Origin: Chryseobacterium lactis
GTDB lineage: Bacteria; Bacteroidota; Bacteroidia; Flavobacteriales; Weeksellaceae
Length of the DNA stretch: 64,000 nt
Direction: 5' to 3'
Assembly: GCF_003815875.1 (NCBI RefSeq)
Contig: NZ_CP033924.1
Span: forward strand, 4,960,001 to 5,024,000
In this document: in pieces, positions 46,322 through 56,600 of the stretch
Position numbering within the stretch: the stretch's first letter is position 1
Layout of the letters: every line of letters starts with the position of its first letter
Program-made: the position numbers and the translations under genes
The notes under the pieces: model-generated
The model's database searches: none
Told to the model about the DNA's origin: nothing
The model's input: the letters and a program-made list of their open reading frames with translations, nothing else

Positions 46322-46352
46322 ACTGTCAACGAACTGCGTGGACAGTTTTTTT
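46322..46352 (+). terminator. Terminator after metQ
   Basis: ACTGTC and GACAGT enclose a second small stem ACG/CGT, and T7 follows. It lies 162 bases after the metQ stop codon. Confidence 0.75.
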
Positions 46353-46376
46353 ATGGGTTATTTTTATTTTCTCAAT

Positions 46377-46409
46377 TTGAGATAATAATGAAAATTTTCG
46401 TTATTTTTG
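46377..46409 (+). promoter_or_regulatory. Promoter of the GH3 glucosidase gene
   Basis: TTG at 46377 and TATTTTTG (matching TAnnTTTG) at 46402-46409 are 22 bases apart, and the start codon follows 24 bases later. Confidence 0.5.
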
Positions 46410-46432
46410 TTTCAATCAAATAAAAAGGCATT

Positions 46433-48694
46433 ATGTTAAAGAAAACCGCCATCGTAAGTTTATTCACTCTTATTTCTGTTTCTTATATGGCTCAGAACAC
46501 TACCCTACCCGTTTATTTAGATGAATCCAAGCCTGTGGAACAACGTATTCAGGATGCGCTTTCACGGATGACGCTGGAAGAAAAAGTGGCTATGCTGCAT
46601 GCACAGTCAAAATTTAGTTCGCCGGGCGTTCCGAGATTAGGAATTCCCGAATTCTGGACAACAGACGGCCCTCACGGGGTACGTCCGGAAGTGATGTGGG
46701 ACGAATGGGACCAGGCCGGATGGACCAATGATTCTATTATCGCTTATCCTGCTCTCACCGCTTTGTCAGCGACATGGAATAAAAAAATGTCATGGAATTA
46801 CGGTAAAGCTTTAGGTGAAGAAGCACGTTACAGAAAAAAAGATATTCTTCTGGGACCCGGAGTCAACATTTACAGAACTCCCCTGAACGGAAGAAATTTC
46901 GAATATATGGGTGAAGATCCTTATCTGACCTCAAAAATGGTGGTTCCTTACATTAAAGGAGTACAATCAAACGGTGTGGCTACTTCTGTAAAGCATTTTG
47001 CATTAAATAACCAGGAAATGTTCCGTCACACAAGCAACGTGAATGTAGATGACAGAACCTTGTATGAAATTTACCTTCCTCCTTTTAAAGCGGCAGTAAC
47101 AGAAGGTGATTCATGGACAATCATGGGAGCATATGATATGTATAAAAACCAGTATGCCAGCCAGAATCAATACCTTTTAAACGATATTCTGAAAAAGGAA
47201 TGGAAGTATAATGGCGTGGTAGTATCAGACTGGGGTGCGGTAAACAATACGGAACAGGCTATTCATAACGGGTTGGATCTGGAATTTGGTACCTGGACAA
47301 ACGGACTTTCGGCAGGAACTAAAAATGCTTACGACAATTACTTTTTAGCAAAACCTTATCTGGATTTAATTAAATCAGGAAAAGTAGGAACGACTGAGCT
47401 TGATGACAAAGTTACGAGACTTCTTCGTCTTGCTTACAGAACAACAATGAACCGAAACAAACCTTTCGGAAATATCGCTTCTGAAGATCATAAAGCAGTG
47501 GCAAAAGAAATTGGAGAAGAAGGAATGGTCTTATTAAAAAACCAAGGAAATGTTCTTCCAATTGATCTTAATAAAGCTAAAAGAATTGCTGTTATTGGCG
47601 AAAATGCCATTAAAGTAATGACTGTTGGTGGCGGATCTTCTTCACTAAAGGTAAAATACGAAACCCTTCCACTAGACGGAATCAAATCCAGATTCGGAAA
47701 ACAGGCCGATGTACAATATGCCCGAGGTTATGTAGGAGATACCGGCGGTGAATACAACGGCGTAAAATCCGGACAAGATCTGAAAGACAGCCGTTCTGAG
47801 ACTGAATTATTGAATGAAGCGGTGGAATTAGCCAAAAAATCAGACTACGTCATTTTCGTAGGAGGTTTGAATAAAGCAGATTTTCAGGATAGTGAAGGAA
47901 ATGACAGAAAGAGCTACGGACTTCCTTATAATCAGGATAACGTAATTTCTGCGTTGGCAAAAGCTAATAAAAACCTGGCTGTAGTTTTGGTTTCAGGAAA
48001 TGCTGTCGCGATGCCATGGATCAAAGAAGTTCCGACAGTTATCCAGAGCTGGTATCTTGGTTCTGAAGCAGGAAATTCGATCGCGTCTGTCCTCGCCGGT
48101 GATGCTAACCCTTCCGGAAAACTTCCGTTTACCTTCCCTGTTAAGCTGGAAGATAATTCTGCGCATCAGCTTGGAGAATATCCTGGTCAAAAGGATGAGT
48201 TTGCTGCAGGAAAAGGAAAAGATCAGAAAAACCCGATCAATATTACATATAATGAAGGAATCTTCGTAGGATATCGTTGGCATGATACTAAAAACATCAA
48301 ACCATTATTCAGTTTTGGACATGGATTGAGCTATACAACTTTTGAATTCGGAAAAGCAAAAGCCGACAAAACAGCAGTCTCTCAAAATGGCACCATTACC
48401 TTTACCGTAAGTGTTAAAAACACAGGTAAAAAAGCAGGAGCGGAGGTTGCACAGCTTTACATCAGTGATTTAAAATCCTCAGTTCCCCGCCCTTCAAAAG
48501 AATTGAAAGGTTTTGAAAAAGTATTTTTAAATCCCGGAGAACAAAAAGAAGTAACATTCACTATTGATAAAACGGCACTGAGTTATTTTGACGCGGATAA
48601 ACATGACTGGGTAGCTGAACCTGGAGATTTTGAGGCTTTAATCGGTAATTCTTCTGATGCGATCAAAACGAAAGTGAAGTTTACGCTTCAATAA
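46433..48694 (+). CDS. Exported GH3 beta-glucosidase
   Basis: A 753-residue glycoside hydrolase family 3 enzyme with a signal peptide (to YMAQ). The catalytic nucleophile is the Asp of VVVSDWGAV. Substrate-site motifs TTDGPHGVRPE, SVKHFALNNQE and GPGVNIYRTPLNGRNFEYMGEDPYL are well preserved. The second alpha/beta domain (GGGSSSLKV, then VFVGGLNKADFQDSEG) carries the acid/base region. The C-terminal fibronectin III-like domain starts near 650. It releases glucose or xylose from oligosaccharides in the periplasm or outside. Monocistronic, with its own promoter and terminator. Confidence 0.95.
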   Translation: MLKKTAIVSLFTLISVSYMAQNTTLPVYLDESKPVEQRIQDALSRMTLEEKVAMLHAQSKFSSPGVPRLGIPEFWTTDGPHGVRPEVMWDEWDQAGWTNDSIIAYPALTALSATWNKKMSWNYGKALGEEARYRKKDILLGPGVNIYRTPLNGRNFEYMGEDPYLTSKMVVPYIKGVQSNGVATSVKHFALNNQEMFRHTSNVNVDDRTLYEIYLPPFKAAVTEGDSWTIMGAYDMYKNQYASQNQYLLNDILKKEWKYNGVVVSDWGAVNNTEQAIHNGLDLEFGTWTNGLSAGTKNAYDNYFLAKPYLDLIKSGKVGTTELDDKVTRLLRLAYRTTMNRNKPFGNIASEDHKAVAKEIGEEGMVLLKNQGNVLPIDLNKAKRIAVIGENAIKVMTVGGGSSSLKVKYETLPLDGIKSRFGKQADVQYARGYVGDTGGEYNGVKSGQDLKDSRSETELLNEAVELAKKSDYVIFVGGLNKADFQDSEGNDRKSYGLPYNQDNVISALAKANKNLAVVLVSGNAVAMPWIKEVPTVIQSWYLGSEAGNSIASVLAGDANPSGKLPFTFPVKLEDNSAHQLGEYPGQKDEFAAGKGKDQKNPINITYNEGIFVGYRWHDTKNIKPLFSFGHGLSYTTFEFGKAKADKTAVSQNGTITFTVSVKNTGKKAGAEVAQLYISDLKSSVPRPSKELKGFEKVFLNPGEQKEVTFTIDKTALSYFDADKHDWVAEPGDFEALIGNSSDAIKTKVKFTLQ

Positions 48695-48761
48695 AATTGA
48701 GAGTTGAAAGTTGAGAATGTGTTCAAAACGATCAATATCTGGAAGTTTCAATATAGAGATA

Positions 48762-48792
48762 AAAAACAGGTTCCTGATTGGGATCTGTTTTT
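48762..48792 (+). terminator. Terminator after the GH3 gene
   Basis: AAAAACAG and CTGTTTTT form the outer stem, TCC/GGA an imperfect inner stem; TTC TTTT follows. Confidence 0.65.
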
Positions 48793-48830
48793 CTTTTGCT
48801 TATCCATTTTATTTAATCTGATTTTATTTA

Positions 48831-48900
48831 TTTCGCTCGCGGATCTCGGAGATTACACAGTTTTTTTTTGATCTGCTCAATTTGCTAAATCTGCGTGAGG
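48831..48900. repeat. Intergenic hairpin repeat, copy 1
   Basis: TTTCGCTCGCGGATCT at the start and AATCTGCGTGAG at the end are imperfect complements, with TTTTTTTTTGATCTGCTCAA between. It is a direct repeat of 48991-49065. Confidence 0.65.
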
Positions 48901-48990
48901 GTAAAATTAAAACGCAAATTTTACTCACTTTACAACAAATAGTCTGGAAACCGAACCTTTGCATCAAAGTAAAATTGTGAATGTATTTTA

Positions 48991-49065
48991 TTTTCGCTCG
49001 CAGATTGAGCAGATTTTGCAGATTTTTTTTGATCTCTTCAAATTTGACAGATCTGCGAGAGACTA
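48991..49065. repeat. Intergenic hairpin repeat, copy 2
   Basis: CTCGCAGAT near 48998 and ATCTGCGAG near 49051 are perfect complements. The inner part GATTTTTTTTGATCTCTTCAA matches copy 1. The same ATCTGC words recur at 25824 and 26031. It is a small dispersed repeat family typical of intergenic space, with no coding capacity. Confidence 0.65.
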
Positions 49066-49072
49066 TTAAAAA

Positions 49073-49102
49073 TAAAAAAGCGGACTCCCAAAGAAGATCC
49101 GC
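49073..49102 (-). terminator. Terminator of the barrel receptor gene at 49126
   Basis: GCGGA-N13-TCCGC followed by T7 on the minus strand, 23 bases after the stop codon. Confidence 0.7.
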
Positions 49103-49125
49103 CCACACATTTAACAAATTTAGCT

Positions 49126-51306
49126 TTATTTTCCTCCGCCGGCATTTTTCTCGACATCGGTTTTAGTATTTTCTTTTACTTTCTGATTTCCAAAGCGTTT
49201 TACGAACGTAAGTGCTACCCCGTACCAATCCCATTTCGAATACTCTCTAAACGTACCATCCGGACTATAAGTCGTATTATCACCTGAAGGTCTTTTAAAG
49301 ATATTCATCAGCTGCATACTCAGCTCCATTTGAGTTTTTGGGAATATTTTGGTGACTGAAATATTATGGAAAACGTTGGTATTGTTCGCATATGAATTTC
49401 CATTGTTTTGATTCGCAATCTCCATCCAGGCACTCAGGTTGATATTTTTGTTGAAAAGATTGGTGTATGATAAATTGGCAGAACCTCCCCAATAACTGAT
49501 ATAGTTCTTACCTCCCAATTTATTTTTTTCATTAAAATCTTTATTATTGATGTAGTACCATCCAAATCCGACATTGACATTCAGCTTGTTTTTCAGAAAA
49601 TTCTGATTGGTATTGGCAAAAAGATAGTATTTTTCCACCTTTCCATCGAAGTTTCCGGGCAAGGAAACAGTTCTTCCATTTTCAGTAACATAGGTTGTCC
49701 AGTAATCCTGATTGGTATGCATATATCTTGCAGAGATAAAGTACTTTTTCAGAATTCCGAATTTTAGATAAAGACGATCGTTAGGATTCGGATTTAAATA
49801 TAAATTTCCTCTGGAATATGTTCCATTGATTTCCGGCATCAGGAATGGATTAAATTCAGAATACCAAGGTCTCCATATGCTTCGGTTATAGGTAAAACTC
49901 ACATCATATTTATCCGAAAAAGTATATTTCAGCAATAGATTGGGTAAAAAAGTTCCATACGATTCCTTTCTCTCTGTTCCTGCTACATCCTGCCCAACTT
50001 TGAAATCAATATATTCATATCTTATTCCTATTCTTGTTTCCAGTTTTTTGAAAAATGTTTTACTGTAATTGGCATACAAAGAGCTCAGATTATCTTTATA
50101 GTGGAATCTGTCATTTTTAGAAAGATTAAAATATTCCGAGTTGGGATCGTTGATACTGGATCCATACAAATTATTAGGAATCACGTGATTATTAAGCTCG
50201 GTCTTTCCGCCCACTTCTATAGTACCTCCCGATTTACCTAAAGGTTGTGTATAATCTATTTTCAGGTAATAATTACGCATCTCATTCGTACTGATAAATC
50301 CCAGCTGCTGCGCTGTTTTTACTCCCTGCTTATCTGTTATTTCCTTGTCAATTAAATTATCATTGTTATTGCTGGAATAATTGGTTCCTAAATTAATATC
50401 TAAAATTTTATTTTTTTCCTTATCATAGTATTTGTAAAAGGCATTCGTCCCTAAGTTACGGCTGAAACCCCAGGTATTTTGCATCTGATGAAAAGAATCA
50501 CCAGGGTTCCCATTCAATGAAATCCTTCCGTCAGATTCGGCCAAAGATAAATTTCTGTTCTGTGAATACTCCAGCACAAATCCGATATTATTTTTGTCGT
50601 TGATTGCAAATTCTGAAGTAGAGGAAAGTGAAGGACTCTCATTTCTCATTATATTTTCCAGACTGAATTGGGTAAGTTTATTGTTTTCAAACCGATTGTC
50701 CCAGGTCTCTGTCTTCTGGACATAATTTCCGCTATTATAACTTCCTATAAAGGTTTGGGTAAACTTTTTTTTATGATAATTCAGGTTAAAATTCGTGTAT
50801 TGAGAGTTTTTGGTACTTTGTCTGTTATTCAAAGAAATACTTCCCTTCATTCCTTCATCATCTCTCTTTTTAAGGACAATATTAATCACAGATCCTGAAG
50901 TTTCATATCGGGAAGACGGACTGGTAATGACCTCAATCTTCATAAGGTTATCAGCAGGAATAGTCTTAAGATATTCTTTTAATTCCTTCCCTGTAAAAAC
51001 TGATTTTCTGTCATTGATATATACCGTAACGTTTTGTCCCTCCGCTTTTACATCATCATTATTATTGATGCTTACCAATGGGGTCATTCTAAGGACATCC
51101 CAGGTCGTATTTCCTGCTACTATAGAACTATTGGAAACATTAAAAACGGTTCTGTCTACTTTAGATTCAACGGTTGGTTTTCTGGCGACAAGAGTAACTC
51201 CTTCAATTTCTTTCGCCTCTGCTTTTACAGTATCTTTCACAGCCTTGGTTTGAGCAAAAGTGCAAGTGCCCATTAATACCGCGATTGGAAATAAAATTAT
51301 TTTCAT
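49126..51306 (-). CDS. Outer membrane beta-barrel receptor (TonB-dependent receptor-like)
   Basis: A 726-residue protein with a signal peptide (to CTFAQ), a plug-like region (WDVLRMTPLVSINNNDDV, YINDRKSVFTGKELKEYLK, IEVITSPSSRYETSGSVINI) and a long barrel. Like the receptor at 31998 it lacks an N-terminal carboxypeptidase-regulatory-like domain; the two are distant paralogues with the same plug landmarks. The C-terminus carries a hydrophilic tail after the last strand (VALTFVKRFGN), which is unusual for a barrel that should end in an aromatic residue. Its ligand is unknown. Monocistronic. Confidence 0.88.
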   Translation of the reverse strand: MKIILFPIAVLMGTCTFAQTKAVKDTVKAEAKEIEGVTLVARKPTVESKVDRTVFNVSNSSIVAGNTTWDVLRMTPLVSINNNDDVKAEGQNVTVYINDRKSVFTGKELKEYLKTIPADNLMKIEVITSPSSRYETSGSVINIVLKKRDDEGMKGSISLNNRQSTKNSQYTNFNLNYHKKKFTQTFIGSYNSGNYVQKTETWDNRFENNKLTQFSLENIMRNESPSLSSTSEFAINDKNNIGFVLEYSQNRNLSLAESDGRISLNGNPGDSFHQMQNTWGFSRNLGTNAFYKYYDKEKNKILDINLGTNYSSNNNDNLIDKEITDKQGVKTAQQLGFISTNEMRNYYLKIDYTQPLGKSGGTIEVGGKTELNNHVIPNNLYGSSINDPNSEYFNLSKNDRFHYKDNLSSLYANYSKTFFKKLETRIGIRYEYIDFKVGQDVAGTERKESYGTFLPNLLLKYTFSDKYDVSFTYNRSIWRPWYSEFNPFLMPEINGTYSRGNLYLNPNPNDRLYLKFGILKKYFISARYMHTNQDYWTTYVTENGRTVSLPGNFDGKVEKYYLFANTNQNFLKNKLNVNVGFGWYYINNKDFNEKNKLGGKNYISYWGGSANLSYTNLFNKNINLSAWMEIANQNNGNSYANNTNVFHNISVTKIFPKTQMELSMQLMNIFKRPSGDNTTYSPDGTFREYSKWDWYGVALTFVKRFGNQKVKENTKTDVEKNAGGGK

Positions 51307-51643
51307 GTGAGATTATAGTTTATCCTATAAGACCATTCACATACTGTATTTGTTACATCGAAAAATAAAAAAAACGAAATAAATATTTAATTTCCAACGA
51401 CATAACCATGATTAATTTTAAATAAAAAACAATTATAATTAAAAAAAAGTAATAATATATCAATATAATAAATTCGAAATAATTTTCAATTTGCCAAATT
51501 ATCAAAAAATAGCATTTTCCTTATAATTGAAAAATTCATAATAAAAATTGTAATAAACTTAATTATTAATCAACAAAAATGCCCGGATCTCACCCGGGCA
51601 CCTAGCAAAAGCAAATTTACAAGGATTAATATTAAAAAATATG
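51307..51643. other. AT-rich intergenic region upstream of the receptor
   Basis: About 340 bases, extremely AT-rich between 51360 and 51575, with no ORF or repeat that I can support. It contains the terminator at 51580 that closes the DUF2652 gene from the other side. Confidence 0.5.
51576..51600 (-). terminator. Terminator of the DUF2652 gene
   Basis: TGCCCGG-N7-CCGGGCA followed by TTTTTG on the minus strand, 43 bases after the stop codon. Confidence 0.85.
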
Positions 51644-52195
51644 CTAGTTTATATTTTCAAAATAGTGAATGGCACCTACTTCCTCCTGATGAAAACCTTC
51701 TTCAGGAAAAGCTGCTTCTTGTTTTTTACTGTTTTCAAGGAAAGAATTGGTGTATAAAGCATAAGAAGGCTGTTCCGCCAACCCGTTTTTAAGGAGCTGA
51801 TGGGCTTCCACTATTGTTTTTCCGTATAATTTTCTGAAATTCCCAATATTATATTGTGAAAATGTACCGTAATGAACGATAAACTTCAGAGACAGATCAA
51901 TAGTTGTACTCAGACTCTTACTGAGTTCTTCTATTTTCTTGTTGAAGGCATTTCGCATTTTTTTGAGTATCCCTGAAATATTCTGATAAGACGGCTGCTC
52001 ATCATAGCGATAGAACAAAATGGCGTCTCCTTCAATCTCTGAAATTTCAAAATAGCGATCATTCATGTCAATCAATGTAGAGAGCAATTCCCTTACAATA
52101 TACTCTCCTGTGTATAATTTTGTATTAAACACAAATTCCGTAAATCCGCTGAAATCCGGAATAAGAATAACACCCTCCTGTATATTTGTTTTCAT
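51644..52195 (-). CDS. DUF2652 protein, nucleotide-cyclase-like fold
   Basis: The 183-residue protein resembles class III cyclase homology domains in pattern: ILIPDFSGFTEFV at the start corresponds to the metal-binding strand, EIEGDAILFYRY to the second Asp strand, and FIVHYGTF and GKTIVEAHQLL to later strands and helix. It matches what I know as DUF2652. Key catalytic residues of true cyclases are only partly present, so activity is doubtful. It lies downstream of an RND efflux operon, but a terminator separates it from the TolC gene. Confidence 0.78.
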   Translation of the reverse strand: MKTNIQEGVILIPDFSGFTEFVFNTKLYTGEYIVRELLSTLIDMNDRYFEISEIEGDAILFYRYDEQPSYQNISGILKKMRNAFNKKIEELSKSLSTTIDLSLKFIVHYGTFSQYNIGNFRKLYGKTIVEAHQLLKNGLAEQPSYALYTNSFLENSKKQEAAFPEEGFHQEEVGAIHYFENIN

Positions 52196-52211
52196 AATAG
52201 TATAGATTAAA

Positions 52212-52243
52212 AACCTGCTGTATCATGATAGACGAAGCAGGTT
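52212..52243 (-). terminator. Terminator after the TolC-like gene
   Basis: AACCTGCT-N16-AGCAGGTT followed by TTT on the minus strand, between the efflux operon and the DUF2652 gene. Confidence 0.65.
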
Positions 52244-52253
52244 CAATTTTACT

Positions 52254-53666
52254 TTATTGCCATCCTCCGCCTACAGATCGATAAAGAGCTGTTATTGCAT
52301 TCAGGCGCTGAGTTTTCAGGGAAGCCAGATCCAGCTCTGCCTGAAGTTTATTGGTTTGCGCAATGATCACCTCAACATAAGTAGCTGAATTATATTTAAA
52401 TAACAAATCTGCCTTCTTTACTGCTTCACCGGATTTCATCGCCAGTCCTTCAGCAATCTTTTGCTGCTCTTCCAGCTTTTGAATTTGTACCAATGCATCA
52501 GAAACCTCTCCCACTGCTTTTAAAACAGACTGCTTAAAGCCGATTTCAGCCTGATCCGCCAATACTTTTGACTGTTCATACTGTGTTTTCAATTGTTTGC
52601 CGTTCAAAATAGGCTGGGCAATAGCTCCAGCTACCATCCCGAACAAGGATCCCGGAATATTAAACCATTGGCTCAACTGAAAGGCATTCACACCACCCTG
52701 CGCCGTAATATTCAACGAAGGGTACATGCTTACTTTTGCCACATGAATTGCCGCTGCACTTTTCCTTACGTCCAGTTCGGCAGTTCTTATATCCGGTCTG
52801 TAGCTCAATAGTTCCACGGGAATTCCGGCTGAAATTTTATCCGGAGATTGTACATTATTCAAACCGGCACTTCTTTCAATTTTTCCCGGCATCGAACCTG
52901 TCAATACGCTCAAAGCATTTTCCTGTGTGGCTACAGAACTCTCAATAGCCGGAACAGATTTTAAGATCTGATCTTTCACGATTTCCTGTTGCTGCACAGC
53001 TAAAGCTGTTGTCAGCCCAAGTTCCTGTTGTTTGGCAAGAAATTTCAAGGTATTATCCGCATAGACGAGATTGGATTTTGTAATTTCCAGCTGAGTATCC
53101 AGCATCAATAAATTATAATACCCCTGTACTACTGCTGCAACAACCTGTGTCTTTACAGCATTGGCCGCTTCCTTAGTCTTAAGATATTCTACCAGAGCCT
53201 GCTCTTTCCGACCCTTAATTTTCCCCCAGATATCTGCTTCCCATGATAGATTGACAGAAGCAGTATAGTTTTCAGTATATTTTTTCCCGCCAAACTGCGC
53301 TGCCGACATTCCGCCCATACTATTGTCCGAAGAACGAGTGATATTTGCGTTAGCACCAGCACTGAGTATCGGTACATTTCCCCATTTACTTTGATCGTAT
53401 GCCAGAGAAGCAAACTCTATTTGTTTTATCGCTACCAAAAGATTATTGTTCTGCACCATTGCTTTGTCAATCAGTCCAACCAAAACAGGATCTTTGAAAA
53501 AATCTCTATAACTGATTTTAGCAATGTTTTCATTCTTTTCCGCAACAACACTGTCGTTTCTGAAGTTTTCAGGCATTTTGACTACCGGTTGTTCATATTT
53601 CTGAACCCCACATGAAACGGCGGTTCCTGAAATGAGTGCGATATATGCTATATTTTTAAATTTCAT
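52254..53666 (-). CDS. TolC-family outer membrane efflux lipoprotein (RND system)
   Basis: From the ATG at 53666 the product has 470 residues and a lipoprotein signal ending AVSC. A longer in-frame extension would run back into the permease gene and is rejected. Two outer membrane efflux repeats are visible, with the NodT-type landmarks LVGLIDKAMVQNNNLLVAIKQI, VNLSWEADIWGKIKGR, SYRPDIRTAELDVRKSAAAI and LVQIQKLEEQQKIAEG. It forms the exit duct of the pump encoded by the two genes before it, from which it is separated by 17 bases. Confidence 0.93.
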   Translation of the reverse strand: MKFKNIAYIALISGTAVSCGVQKYEQPVVKMPENFRNDSVVAEKNENIAKISYRDFFKDPVLVGLIDKAMVQNNNLLVAIKQIEFASLAYDQSKWGNVPILSAGANANITRSSDNSMGGMSAAQFGGKKYTENYTASVNLSWEADIWGKIKGRKEQALVEYLKTKEAANAVKTQVVAAVVQGYYNLLMLDTQLEITKSNLVYADNTLKFLAKQQELGLTTALAVQQQEIVKDQILKSVPAIESSVATQENALSVLTGSMPGKIERSAGLNNVQSPDKISAGIPVELLSYRPDIRTAELDVRKSAAAIHVAKVSMYPSLNITAQGGVNAFQLSQWFNIPGSLFGMVAGAIAQPILNGKQLKTQYEQSKVLADQAEIGFKQSVLKAVGEVSDALVQIQKLEEQQKIAEGLAMKSGEAVKKADLLFKYNSATYVEVIIAQTNKLQAELDLASLKTQRLNAITALYRSVGGGWQ

Positions 53667-53683
53667 TTTTAAAATCATTTGAA

Positions 53684-56600
53684 TTAATATTCCCAATCCG
53701 CATCCGTCACTACTCTTCCGTTGATTCTTTCATGTAAAAACTGGAATACTACAAAGAGAACAGGAACCACAAAAATTCCTAAGATCGTTCCGAAAAGCAT
53801 CCCCGAAATGGCAGCGTACCCAATAGAATGATTTCCTAATGCTGAGGGTCCTACTACAAATAGAAGAGGAAGCAATCCCGTAATAAACGCTAATGAAGTC
53901 ATCAAAATAGGACGCAGACGGGCCTTTGCTCCTTCAACAGCCGACGCCGTAATACTTTTCCCCGCGCGGCGTCTCTGAATAGCAAATTCCACAATCAAAA
54001 TACCATTCTTCGCTAAAAGCCCGATCAACATTACCATGGCAATCTGAACATAAATATTATTCGAAAGATCAGCGAACGTAATTCCAACAAAAACACCCGA
54101 TAAACCAACCGGAATAGCAATAAGCACTGCAAATGGAAGGATATAACTTTCATACTGTGCAGATAAAAGGAAGAACACAAACACAATACACAATCCGAAA
54201 ATCATTACGGATTGGGAACCGGAGCCAGCTTCTTCACGGCTCATTCCCTTGTAATCATAAGTATATCCCGGAGGAAGTACCTGTTTGCTTACTTCTTCAA
54301 CAGCCGCCATAGCCTGACCTGTACTGTATCCCGGAGCCGGCATTACCGTTAAATTGGATGAATTAAAGAGATTAAAACGAGCTACCACTTCAGCTCCCGT
54401 CACCTGTTTTAAACTTACCAATGTATTTACAGGAACCATTCCGCCCGTATTATTTTTCACAAAAACTCCGTTCAGGGATTCTTTATCCTGTCTGGTCTCC
54501 GGAGAAGATTGTACCAATACTCTGTAATACTTTCCGAATCTGTTGAAATCCGATGCCTGAATACTTCCATAATATCCCTGCATCACCCCTAGCACATCTG
54601 AAACATTGACTCCAAGCTGCGCAGCCTTCACCTCATCTACCAGTACTTCAAACTGAGGATAGCTCACATCGAAAGTGGTAAAAGCTACCGCTACTTCAGG
54701 CCTCTGCATCAAAGCTCCCATCATTCCATAGGTAATATTTCCTAAATTTTGAAGTTCCCCATTGGTACGATCCTGAACCACAAGTTCCATCCCACTGGTA
54801 TTTCCGAAACCATCCACTGTTGGAGTATTAATCACAAGGAAATTAGCCCTTTTATCCTTAGAAAGCATTCCCTGAGTCTGTCCAATAATGTCATTGATAT
54901 TATTAACAGCCCCTCTCTCGCCTCCTTTTTTTAATTTAACGAAAATAGAAGCTGCTGACGATGACATCGACCCACTGAATAAATTAAGCCCATCAACTGA
55001 AATAACCTTTTCTACCGCAGGGTTTTTCATCAAAAGATCTTCCGTGTCCGAAACTACTTTTGAAGTTCTGTCCTTAGAAGCTCCGGGAGCCAGATTAGCT
55101 GTCACGATGATAAAACTCTGGTCTTCATCGGGAATAAATCCTTTAGGAGTAGTCATCGACATCCACGCAAACAATCCTCCGAATGCTACAACGATGATCA
55201 GTGCAATCCATTTTTTCTTTAAAAGAAATAATATTGCTTTTCCATAACGGAATGTCAGTTTATTAAAACTTGCATTAAAGCCTGCAAAGAAGCGGTCTTT
55301 AAAATTCATTTTTTCGTGAGTCCCTCCATGATGTTGTTTTAAAAATAAAGCACATAATGCAGGGCTTAAAGTCAATGCATTGATCGCAGAAATAACAATT
55401 GCGATAGCCAATGTCAAAGCAAACTGCTGATAAAACAATCCTGTAGAACCACTCATAAATGCTACCGGAACGAATACCGCAGACATAATTAAGGTAATGG
55501 AAACAATAGCCCCTGTAATCTCACTCATAGCCGACATCGTGGCAGCCCTCGGATTCAGTTTTTTATGTTCCATTTTAGCATGAACTGCCTCTACGACTAC
55601 AATGGCATCATCCACAACAATACCAATAGCCAGTACCAGGGCAAATAATGTCAGGATATTAATTGAGAATCCAAAAATCTTTATAAAGAAGAATGTTCCT
55701 ACAATAGACACGGGAACTGCAATCGCCGGAATCAAAGTAGAACGTAGATCCTGTAAGAAAATATACACGACGATAAATACCAGGATAAATGCTTCTATCA
55801 AAGTATGAATTACCTGTTCGATCGACTGATCCAATGCTTCTTTTGTAGCATACGGAATCTCATAGCTCATTCCTTCCGGGAAAGACTTCTCCAGTTCTTT
55901 CATTCTTTCCTGCAGGGCGATTTGCACCTCATTGGCATTCGATCCTGCCATCTGGAACATTGCCATCGTTACTGAAGGTTTTTTGTTAAAATTGGAGGAA
56001 ACAGTATAACTATATGCCCCAAATTCAACTTTGGCAATATCTTTTAGTTTTAAAACAGAACCATCACTTAAAGCTTTTATGGTAATATTTTCATATTGCT
56101 CAGGTTCCGTGAATTTTCCTTTGTAGCGAAGTACATATTCCATTACCTCCTTACTTCTTTCTCCGAATCTTCCGGGAGCTGCCTCCAGGTTTTGGGTCTG
56201 AATCGCCCGTGAAACTTCTGCCGGGGTCAGATTATAGGAGGCCAGTTTATTTGGATCAAGCCAGATACGCATTGAATAATCTTTATTTCCGTACACCATC
56301 GCGTCTCCTACTCCCTTCACTCTTTTCAGTTCCGGTACAATATTAATTTTCGCATAATTTTCCAGGAAAAGATCACCCATCTTACCATCTTTACTGGTCA
56401 GTGATACCATAGCAATCATACTGTTCTGTCTCTTTACCGTGGTAATCCCTGCCTGAATAACCTCTGCGGGAAGCTGATTGGTCACCTGGGCAACCCTGTT
56501 CTGAACGTTGATAGCTGCCTGATCGGGATCTGTACCCAATTTAAAAATAACGGTAATACTTAACGTTCCGTCGTTACTGGCATTCGACGTTATATAATCC

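Noticed and set aside
48824..49166. Overlapping 60-97 codon frames on both strands between the GH3 and receptor genes
   Set aside because: They cover the repeat copies and a terminator and have no protein-like features.
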